DNA of 19,040 nucleotides from JAXDLH01 sp034666705 (GTDB lineage Bacteria; Chloroflexota; UBA6077; SHYK01), in assembly GCA_034666705.1 (NCBI GenBank), contig JAXDLH010000141.1, forward strand, positions 1-19,040, in the 5' to 3' direction. A program made the position numbers and the translations under genes. Within the stretch, counting starts at the first letter, position 1; each line of letters begins with the position of its first letter. Shown here piece by piece: positions 13,988-19,040 of the stretch. The notes below the pieces were generated by a model. That model made no database searches, was not told the origin of the DNA, and was given only the letters and a program-made list of their open reading frames with translations.

Positions 13988-14817
13988 CCGCCCTGGCGGT
14001 CGTGGCGACGACCACTGGCGACATGGCAACTGCTGGCGCTGCACTGCGCACGCTGGGAGCCCAGCTTCAGGAGCCGCGCGCGGTCGGCGGCGACCGGGTA
14101 CTGCTCTACGGCCGGTTTGCCGACGAGGCGGCCGCCCGCGCCGCGGTCGCAGCGTTGCGGCGCGGGGCCTGGGCTGCCGCTGAGCGCCCGGCGGACGACG
14201 ACCCGGCACTCTACGCCTGGCACAATCGCACGCGGCCGGTGCCCGTTGGGGTTGGCCAGCTCGTCGTGTGCCTGCCCTGGGCAGAATTCGATCGAGGCTC
14301 CGAGCTCCTGGTCGAGATCGACCCCGGCGGCGCGTTTGGCGCCGGCACCCACCCGACGACATGCCTCCTGCTCGAGGCGATGACCGCCCGCATTCGAGGG
14401 GGCGAGGCCGTGCTCGACGTCGGCTGTGGCAGCGGGGTGCTCGCCATCGCCGCGGTCCGCCTCGGGGCGGCCTCGGCCGTCGGCATCGACGTCGATCCCG
14501 CGGCCGTGGCGGCTACCGCAGCCAATGCGGCCCGCAACGGCGTGCTCGATCGCCTCACGTCGTTGCCCACGCCGCTGCACGACGTCGCCGGCACCTTCGA
14601 CATCGTGCTCGCCAACATTGGCCGCGACGTGCTGGTGGAAATGGCGGCAGCGATTGGGCGGCGCCTGCGGCCCGGTGGCTGGTTGGGCCTGAGCGGCATC
14701 TCGCCCGCCCAGGTATCGATGGTGGGTGCCGCCTTTCCATTTCTGGAGGTCGTCGCCACGCCGCAGCTCGACGACTGGTCGGCCATCGTCGGCTACAAGC
14801 CTGCCACTGCCTCATAG
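13984..14817 (+). CDS. PrmA-like (ribosomal protein L11) methyltransferase
   Basis: SAM-dependent class I methyltransferase most like PrmA, which methylates ribosomal protein L11. Taking GTG 13984 gives 277 residues. An N-terminal domain (about 1-95) precedes the PrmA signature EIDPGGAFGAGTHPTTCLLLEAM (about 113-135). Next come SAM motif I VLDVGCGSGVLAIAA, the acidic residue of motif II in GIDVDPAAV, and motif IV VLANIGRDVLVEMAAAIGRRLRPGGWLGLSGI, where PrmA has NILANIL. It ends DDWSAIVGYKP like PrmA. Earlier in-frame GTGs at 13915 and 13936 would give Ser/His-rich extensions that look non-native. The true substrate is not proven by sequence: other proteins of this subfamily exist, and the NILA motif is slightly altered. 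It stands alone between the urease operon and a repeat-containing gap. Confidence 0.82.
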   Translation: MTALAVVATTTGDMATAGAALRTLGAQLQEPRAVGGDRVLLYGRFADEAAARAAVAALRRGAWAAAERPADDDPALYAWHNRTRPVPVGVGQLVVCLPWAEFDRGSELLVEIDPGGAFGAGTHPTTCLLLEAMTARIRGGEAVLDVGCGSGVLAIAAVRLGAASAVGIDVDPAAVAATAANAARNGVLDRLTSLPTPLHDVAGTFDIVLANIGRDVLVEMAAAIGRRLRPGGWLGLSGISPAQVSMVGAAFPFLEVVATPQLDDWSAIVGYKPATAS

Positions 14818-14848
14818 CAGTCCGGCGTGAGAGCGCCGTCAGTCCCAA

Positions 14849-14937
14849 CCGCTCGTCCTGAGCCTGTGAAGGATGAGCCCGCCAATACCAACGTCGGCTC
14901 ATCCGGGTTCGTGGTTCGACAAGCTCCGCGCGAACGG
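14849..14937. repeat. REP-like imperfect inverted repeat
   Basis: The left arm starts at 14849 (CCGCTCGTCCTGAGCCTGTG...) and the right arm ends at 14937; each resembles the reverse complement of the other. The inner stem GGATGAGCC (14871-14879) pairs perfectly with GGCTCATCC (14896-14904) around a 16-nt loop. The outer arms pair with several mismatches and an insertion on the right. The arms carry the 'GTTCGACAAGCTC / GAGC-TGT-GAAGGA' wording that I know from interspersed palindromic repeats in many high-GC bacterial genomes. Family membership is from memory; the inverted repeat is seen directly. Confidence 0.65.
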
Positions 14938-15129
14938 CTGGTTGATGGCCGCGTCTCGCTGAATCGGTATGATTGCGCGCCGTAGGTCCGACGTCGGCCT
15001 CGCAGGGCTCGGGGCACGCGGCTGCTTTCGTTTAACTTTGATTCGCACAAATGTTCACTGCCCGGCAACCCGGGGCAACGCCCACGTGCGCCCCTCTGCG
15101 GCATGCTGGTGAGGCCAAACGAAGTCTGT
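14938..15129 (+). promoter_or_regulatory. Non-coding upstream region of the secreted repeat protein
   Basis: With the REP-like element this completes a gap of about 320 bases. It contains a 10-bp palindrome CCGACGTCGG near 14988-14997 and a short AT-rich patch (TTTAACTTTGATT) around 15031-15043. The promoter of the next gene could lie there, but I cannot fix -35 and -10 elements. Nothing else is recognisable. Confidence 0.25.
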
Positions 15130-15139
15130 GGAGGAAGCA

Positions 15140-16852
15140 ATGATTCAGCCATCTCAGAGCGAAGACCAAGGAGGGCGACGACCCAGGAACAGGGGCGGCC
15201 GCATCGCCGCGGTGCTCTTGTTCCTGTTTGTCCTGGCGCTGCCAGTCGCCGTCACGCCGGCGCTGGCGGCCACCTGCGTATCCGGCCAGGTCGTCGGCAG
15301 CGATCAAGCCGGCGCGCCGGCTCCCGGCGTGAACGGCATCACCGCGATCCTGGCCCGCGCCGCCGACGCTGCGGTGGTCGGCGCCACGACGACTGCCACC
15401 GCGGGGCCCTGCGGCGGCGGCGCGGCTCCGGGCACCTACTCGTTTGCGATCACCGATCAGTCGGGTGCATTCAACGTGATCCTCCTCGACGAGCGCGGCT
15501 GCGGCGCGGCAAATAGCGCGATCCCGCCGGCCGGCGCTCCCGGATGTCCGGCCAGCAGCAGTGGCAGTGGTGTCACCGGCAGTGGCTGCGCGCCGCTGGC
15601 GATCTGTGGCTACGCGCCATCGGCAATCCCAATCACGTTGATCGGCGGCGCGGGCACCCAGAACGTGGGAACCACGACGCTCACCGTCGCTATGGCGCCG
15701 AGCCCCGCGGAGGCGGCGCTCACCGATGGCAATAACGACGGCGCGTTCGGCTACGTCGAGAATCTGCAGGGCCTCGGTCTCGGCGGCCTCGTCGTGACCG
15801 CAACCTGTGGCGCGACGACGATTCCGGTCGCCACGGACGTGAGCACGGGCCGCTGGCGCATCGCCGGCTTACCCTCTGGCACGGCGTGCAGCTTCACGCT
15901 CTCCGGTCCAGGGGTAACCGCCGGCGCCAACGTCGGTCCGAGCCTGACGCTTGGTCCATGGACCACGCCCGGTACGGTGGCGGCCGCAGGCGGTGGGGCG
16001 TGGCTCAACGCAGGCTCCTTCGCGCTGAGCCAGGCCATCGAGGCCCCGCCAAGCCGTGGCTTCGTGACTGGCACGGTGACGGACAGCACTGGCCAGCCGC
16101 TCGCTAACGTCAACGTCGTGCTGACCGACGGCGCCGGCCGCACCTACGCGGTCATGACGAACGGCGCTGGCCAGTTCATCTTCACGGGCCCCAATGGAGA
16201 AGGCGTGTTCACCGGCCGGGCCAAGCTCGTCATCGGCGATAACACCAATGACTACGTCGGCTGCCCGCCCGGCGCCGCGTGCGGTTACTTCCCAGCGTTC
16301 AACCAGAGCGTCGGCGTGATCGCCAGCCAGAACGTGAACGCGGGGACCTTCGCCCTAGCGAGCAAGATTGCGCCGTCGACCAGCGAGGCAGCGCTGCCCG
16401 CCGGGACGGTTGGCGCCTTCGGCTATGCGGTGAACCAGAATGGACTCGGCATCGGCGGGCTTACCGTGACGGCGTACCAGATCGCCGGCCCGGGCACCCC
16501 GGCGGGGAACGCACCCGGCGGCGCGCCGCTCGCCTCACTGCTCAACGGCAGCGGTGCCGGCGCGATTCCGGCCGCGGGCGTGGCTGCTGCGCAAACCGAC
16601 GCCCAGACCGGCCGCTTCCGGATGGTCGGTCTGACGCCGGGCGCGACCTACGTCTTCGTGGTTAGTGGGCCGGGCGTAACGCCGGCGGGAACTGCCGGCG
16701 CGTCATGCCTTGTCCCGCAGCCAGGCAACCCGCTCGCGCCCGGCGCATCAGCGCCGAGCACGTGTGCGGACATCATCTCCTTCGCGACTGCGCCCGCTGG
16801 CACCTGGGCCGACCCGGCCTTCACCCAGCCAGATGCGGTGCCCACCGAGTAG
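15140..16852 (+). CDS. Secreted protein with two tandem carboxypeptidase-regulatory-like repeat units
   Basis: A 570-residue exported protein. ATG 15140 has GGAGGA 5-6 nt upstream; a GTG at 15128 is less likely. A Sec signal peptide covers about residues 1-43 (RRPRNRGGR, then a hydrophobic core, then TPALA-A). The rest is Gly/Ala/Thr-rich beta sandwich sequence resembling carboxypeptidase-regulatory/Cna-B-like domains (GFVTGTVTDSTGQPLANVNVVLTD; QTGRFRMVGLTPGATYVFVVSG). Two copies of one unit are clear. Unit 1 has ICGYAP (155-160), PSPAEAAL, GAFGYVENLQGLGLGGLVVTA, TGRWRIAGL and SGPGVT (255-260). Unit 2 has ACGYFP (380-385), PSTSEAAL, GAFGYAVNQNGLGIGGLTVTA, TGRFRMVGL and SGPGVT (509-514). No membrane anchor, sortase motif or protease catalytic site is visible, so it is probably released or wall-associated. 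Function unknown. Confidence 0.85.
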   Translation: MIQPSQSEDQGGRRPRNRGGRIAAVLLFLFVLALPVAVTPALAATCVSGQVVGSDQAGAPAPGVNGITAILARAADAAVVGATTTATAGPCGGGAAPGTYSFAITDQSGAFNVILLDERGCGAANSAIPPAGAPGCPASSSGSGVTGSGCAPLAICGYAPSAIPITLIGGAGTQNVGTTTLTVAMAPSPAEAALTDGNNDGAFGYVENLQGLGLGGLVVTATCGATTIPVATDVSTGRWRIAGLPSGTACSFTLSGPGVTAGANVGPSLTLGPWTTPGTVAAAGGGAWLNAGSFALSQAIEAPPSRGFVTGTVTDSTGQPLANVNVVLTDGAGRTYAVMTNGAGQFIFTGPNGEGVFTGRAKLVIGDNTNDYVGCPPGAACGYFPAFNQSVGVIASQNVNAGTFALASKIAPSTSEAALPAGTVGAFGYAVNQNGLGIGGLTVTAYQIAGPGTPAGNAPGGAPLASLLNGSGAGAIPAAGVAAAQTDAQTGRFRMVGLTPGATYVFVVSGPGVTPAGTAGASCLVPQPGNPLAPGASAPSTCADIISFATAPAGTWADPAFTQPDAVPTE

Positions 16853-16873
16853 AGATCGCCCTTCGTCGACGTG

Positions 16874-16916
16874 ATGCAGCGGGCCCGCCCACCTCCGGCG
16901 GCCGGGCCCGCCGCAT
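16874..16916 (+). terminator. GC-rich hairpin after the secreted repeat protein
   Basis: Positions 16874-16887 pair with 16903-16916, 14 positions with one A-C mismatch, around a 15-nt loop, beginning 22 bp after the stop codon. No U-tract follows, so it is a terminator-like hairpin without the canonical tail. Confidence 0.55.
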
Positions 16917-17012
16917 GCTAGTGGCAGCGCGGTAGTGGGAACCGGTAGGCTGAATGCAGCCCGGCGGCCACGCAATCGGCGAGCTCAGGACGGACAATCT
17001 GGAGGGTAGCCC

Positions 17013-17717
17013 ATGGCCGACGTCGCGGAGATCGCGCCGGACATCTTCCGCATCAACGTCGCGCGGCCGGACAGCCCGATCACCTATAGCTTTTTCCTGG
17101 TCCGTGGCGATGAGCCGCTTTTGGTGGAGACGAGCTTTCGGCAGGTCTTCGACGAGTTGCACACTGCCGTCGCTTCGCTCATCGATCCCGCGACGATCCG
17201 CCATATCCTGGTGCCCCACTTCGAGGCGGACGAGTGCGGCGCGGTGAACCAGTTCCTGGCGATCGCGCCGCATGCCGAGGTGCTCTGCAGCCGTACCGGC
17301 AGTGGCTCGCTGCGCGATTTCACCGGAATCGAGCCGCACGCGGTGGGCGACGCCGAGGTGCTCGAGCTCGGCGACAAACGGCTGCGGATCCTCATCACGC
17401 CGTACGTTCACACCTGGGACTCACTGCTCGCCTATGAGGAGACGACCGGCACGCTCTTCTCATCCGACCTGTTCATGCAGCCGGGGAATGGGCCGGCCGT
17501 GACGGACCAGGACCTCTCGGACCGGATGATCGCCCAGTACCGCGCCGGCGGCCTGATGCCGTCGATGGCGCATCTGCACGCCGCGCTCGACAAGATCGAG
17601 CCGTTGGACGTCCGGCGCATCGCCTGCCACCACGGCTCGACACTCGACGGCGCCGTCGCGCCACGGTACATTCGCGCCCTGCGCGAGAACGATGTCACCG
17701 CCGTCGTGGTTCGGTAG
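17013..17717 (+). CDS. Metallo-beta-lactamase-fold protein of the ODP/flavodiiron type, stand-alone
   Basis: A 234-residue cytoplasmic protein; GGAGGG at about 17001-17006 supports ATG 17013. It has the metallo-beta-lactamase fold in the version found in flavodiiron oxygen/NO reductases and oxygen-binding di-iron (ODP) sensors. The first metal motif is H69-F-E71-A-D73 (VPHFEADECG), then H133 (YVHTWDS), D152 (FSSDLFMQ) and H206/H207 (CHHGS). In flavodiiron proteins the motif reads HxExDH; here the second His is Glu74, so one iron ligand is changed. There is no flavodoxin domain, so it cannot be a complete flavodiiron reductase. An oxygen- or NO-related sensing or hydrolytic role is inferred. 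The 3' end is covered on the other strand by the tail of the methyltransferase frame. Confidence 0.82.
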   Translation: MADVAEIAPDIFRINVARPDSPITYSFFLVRGDEPLLVETSFRQVFDELHTAVASLIDPATIRHILVPHFEADECGAVNQFLAIAPHAEVLCSRTGSGSLRDFTGIEPHAVGDAEVLELGDKRLRILITPYVHTWDSLLAYEETTGTLFSSDLFMQPGNGPAVTDQDLSDRMIAQYRAGGLMPSMAHLHAALDKIEPLDVRRIACHHGSTLDGAVAPRYIRALRENDVTAVVVR

Positions 17718-18436
17718 CCCTCAGTTGGCTCCCCAGACTTGGGGAGGGGGTTGGGGAGAGGACCCGCGAAGGCGGTGATTCGCAGCCGGAGGAGGGTGAC
17801 CTCGAAGCCGTGCGGCTGGGGCGGCAGGAGCTCGCGCCCAACCGTCTCGAGCCCCGCGGTCTGGGCGAGCGCCGTGAGCTCGCGGGCGCTGGGCCGGCCG
17901 GGGTCGGTGAGCCACGCCTCCCCGCGCGGTGCGAGATGGCTCGCGAGGAACGCTGCAATAGCCGGCACGTTGCGCGGCTCGTAGAGCAGGTCGGCGCCGA
18001 GGATCAGATCGAACGGTCCGCAGGGCGGCGGAGTGCGCCAATCGCCGATCACGAATTCGAACGGCTCGGTGGGCGCCTCCTGCTCGCGCGCGCTGGCCGC
18101 CACGATCTCGAGCGCCCTGGGCTCCCAATCGAAGAACGTCACCCGGGCGCCGCGCGCCGCGGCCGCGAAGCCGCAGGCGCCGAGTCCACAGCCGAGATCG
18201 AGCACGCTGCGGCCGGCGAGTCGCGGCCCGGCGAGTACCGTCGCGACCAGTGACTCAGCGGCGGGCCAGACCGACCCGAAATACGGCATGCGCTCGTCGG
18301 TCCGCGCGAACTCCTCCTGGGTGATCGCGCGCAGCGGCGCCTCGGGGTCCGCGAGCACCCAGAGCCCAAAGTCGGCGGCGCCGTTGGACCCAGGCCCATG
18401 AAACTCGCGCCAGGTGAGTCTCAGTCCGGCCACCAC
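17432..18436 (-). CDS. SAM-dependent methyltransferase, METTL/FAM86-like, with repeat-derived C-terminal extension
   Basis: Class I methyltransferase of the small protein-lysine/METTL21-like group, reading from GTG 18436 on the minus strand. The family's front motif is PYFGSVWPAAESL (about 51-63). Motif I is VLDLGCGLGACGFAAAARGARVTFFDW (78-104), then FVIGDWRTPP and the post-motif DLILGADLLYE (143-153), which corresponds to the DxxY-type signature. The domain ends near EVTLLRLR (about 212-219). The remaining roughly 111 residues are not methyltransferase. About 17 come from the interspersed repeat, and the rest is Arg/Ser-rich antisense of the metallo-beta-lactamase gene. The native stop was probably lost or moved. 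The natural protein may be about 220 residues. The substrate is unknown. The upstream 121-residue gene ends 29 bp before it on the same strand, so they probably form an operon. Confidence 0.75.
   Translation of the reverse strand: MVAGLRLTWREFHGPGSNGAADFGLWVLADPEAPLRAITQEEFARTDERMPYFGSVWPAAESLVATVLAGPRLAGRSVLDLGCGLGACGFAAAARGARVTFFDWEPRALEIVAASAREQEAPTEPFEFVIGDWRTPPPCGPFDLILGADLLYEPRNVPAIAAFLASHLAPRGEAWLTDPGRPSARELTALAQTAGLETVGRELLPPQPHGFEVTLLRLRITAFAGPLPNPLPKSGEPTEGYRTTTAVTSFSRRARMYRGATAPSSVEPWWQAMRRTSNGSILSSAACRCAIDGIRPPARYWAIIRSERSWSVTAGPFPGCMNRSDEKSVPVVSS
17724..17767. repeat. Interspersed repeat encoding GPLPNPLPKSGE on the minus strand
   Basis: This segment, read on the minus strand, gives GPLPNPLPKSGE. 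Near-identical peptides (PLPNPLPxxGE) recur at odd C-termini of unrelated predicted proteins in many bacterial genomes, because they are translated from a short intergenic palindromic repeat. Here the segment contains the hairpin at 17729-17746 plus G-rich flanks. Identification is from memory of that pattern. Confidence 0.5.
17729..17746. terminator. Hairpin between convergent genes, within an interspersed repeat
   Basis: CTCCCCA (17729-17735) pairs with TGGGGAG (17740-17746) around GACT. It lies 12 bp after the plus-strand stop codon and could act as a bidirectional terminator for the convergent pair. Confidence 0.45.
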
Positions 18437-18465
18437 AATGCTGGTGCGAGAGGTGGGCGGCAGGG

Positions 18466-18831
18466 TCAGCTCAGTCGCTCGCGGAAGCCGTCAGTCCGTT
18501 CGAGGAAGATGCTCGTCGAGCCGTACATCGCGGTGACCTCGGCGCGCAGGCCGCCGAGCCAGCCCAGGGTGCGCTCCTCGCTCCAGGCCGGTGGGGTTAG
18601 GACGTGGGTCTCGACGGCGCTATCGCAGGATGGCGCGCTGAACGCGATAGGTCGGCCGGTGGCTTCGACCAACTCGCCGAGCCAGCGCACCGCCGCGTGC
18701 TGGCCAGCGAGCTCGCTGCTGAGCCGGCAAAAGGTGCTCCAGAGCACCAGCGACGTGTCGTTGATATCGTGCGCGGTGCGGATTGCGTCGTCCGTTCGCT
18801 GCGCGCCAGTCGGCAGATGCACGAGATGCAT
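18466..18831 (-). CDS. Hypothetical protein, 121 residues
   Basis: I do not recognise this protein. ATG 18831 (minus strand) has a good ribosome site, GGAGGTGAG, about 4-12 nt upstream, which supports it as a real gene. The sequence has an N-terminal MHLVHLPTGAQRTDDAIRTAHDINDTSLVLWSTF stretch, a helical middle (LSSELAGQHAAVRWLGELVEATG), then AFSAPSCDSAVETHVLTPPAW and a strand-like end with TAMYGSTSIFLERTDGF. There is no signal peptide, membrane segment or clear metal-binding cluster. It appears soluble. It precedes the methyltransferase by 29 bp, so it may be a partner or substrate, but that is only inferred from position. Confidence 0.65.
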   Translation of the reverse strand: MHLVHLPTGAQRTDDAIRTAHDINDTSLVLWSTFCRLSSELAGQHAAVRWLGELVEATGRPIAFSAPSCDSAVETHVLTPPAWSEERTLGWLGGLRAEVTAMYGSTSIFLERTDGFRERLS

Positions 18832-18851
18832 CGGCTCACCTCCCCTCCGCG

Positions 18852-18857
18852 ATTGTA
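18852..18857 (-). promoter_or_regulatory. Possible -10 box for the minus-strand pair
   Basis: TACAAT on the minus strand lies about 20 nt upstream of the ATG at 18831, just after the stop of the preceding gene. It is a good -10 hexamer, but no convincing -35 is seen at the right distance. Confidence 0.25.
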
Positions 18858-18866
18858 GCGCGGCTA

Positions 18867-19040
18867 CTACCCGGGCTTCGGCGCCGTGGGCGGTCGAGAT
18901 GGGCCCTCACTAACGCCATTGCTCGGCGGCGTGCCGGCGTCGAGGCGAACGGCAACCTTGCTGGCCAGCGCTGCCACGTCCGCGGGCGTCACGTCGCCCC
19001 GGAAGCCCTCGACGCTGATCATGATCCACGTGTTGGCGCG
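18867..19040 (-). CDS. C-terminal fragment of a hypothetical protein, 5' end outside window
   Basis: The last 57 residues of a minus-strand gene that continues beyond the window, too short for a full-length call. It reads RANTWIMISVEGFRGDVTPADVAALASKVAVRLD, then a Pro/Ser-rich tail (GTPPSNGVSEGPSRPPTAPKPG) and two consecutive TAG stops (18864-18869). The strand-turn-helix at the start (VEGFRGDVTPADVAALASKVAVRL) resembles the end of small extracytoplasmic sensor-like domains, but this is only an impression. The helix and the low-complexity tail are what can be stated. It lies 35 bp upstream of the 121-residue gene on the same strand. Confidence 0.55.
   Translation of the reverse strand, partial: RANTWIMISVEGFRGDVTPADVAALASKVAVRLDAGTPPSNGVSEGPSRPPTAPKPG

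Noticed and set aside
14793..15152. 119-residue minus-strand frame spanning the gap after the PrmA-like gene
   Set aside because: It runs through the REP-like repeat and into antisense of the flanking genes, with no recognisable protein pattern.
16938..16942. GGAAC as an ECF -35 element before the metallo-beta-lactamase gene
   Set aside because: No matching -10 element at the expected distance.

Overview
The window is a high-GC bacterial chromosome segment with dense plus-strand coding, G/C-rich third positions and frequent GTG/TTG starts. The urease order (ureA-B-C-F-G-D, no ureE), the ECF42-type sigma factors with DGPF partners and the interspersed palindromic repeats fit a soil actinobacterium or a Chloroflexota-like lineage. 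The sequence alone does not decide between them. I see no tRNA, rRNA, CRISPR array, transposase or phage gene.

Positions 1-4123 hold the 3' end of a SnoaL/NTF2-like gene and two consecutive sigma modules. Module 1 is a YCII/DGPF protein, an ECF42-type sigma factor with a long C-terminal extension, and a small TfoX-N-like protein. Module 2 is a second DGPF protein and a second ECF42-type sigma factor. A near-perfect match to the promoter I recall for ECF42 sigma factors (TGTCGA, 17 bp, CGAC) lies just upstream of module 2, which suggests autoregulation or cross-activation.

Positions 4445-13753 form one long nitrogen-acquisition operon. It encodes the urea ABC transporter UrtABCDE, the three nickel urease subunits UreA/UreB/UreC, and the maturation factors UreF, UreG and UreD. 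Most junctions overlap by 1-4 bp or more, so translation is probably coupled. The exception is urtA/urtB, where a 14-bp perfect GC-rich hairpin sits in the gap. It probably lets the solute-binding lipoprotein be made in excess. Urea is captured outside the cell, imported with ATP, and split to ammonia and carbonate in the cytoplasm. No ureE and no nickel transporter is present here.

Positions 13984-17717 hold a PrmA-like methyltransferase, a gap with a REP-like inverted repeat, a large secreted protein built from two copies of one repeat unit, and a stand-alone metallo-beta-lactamase-fold protein of the oxygen-binding di-iron (ODP) type. Positions 17432-19040 are read from the minus strand: a METTL/FAM86-like methyltransferase whose C-terminus runs through an interspersed repeat and far into the antisense of the preceding gene, a 121-residue protein of unknown function, and the 3' end of a further gene.

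The observations most worth a second look are the tandem ECF42 modules with their promoter match, the repeat-driven extension of the methyltransferase, the hairpin between urtA and urtB, the REP-like element, and the two-unit secreted protein.
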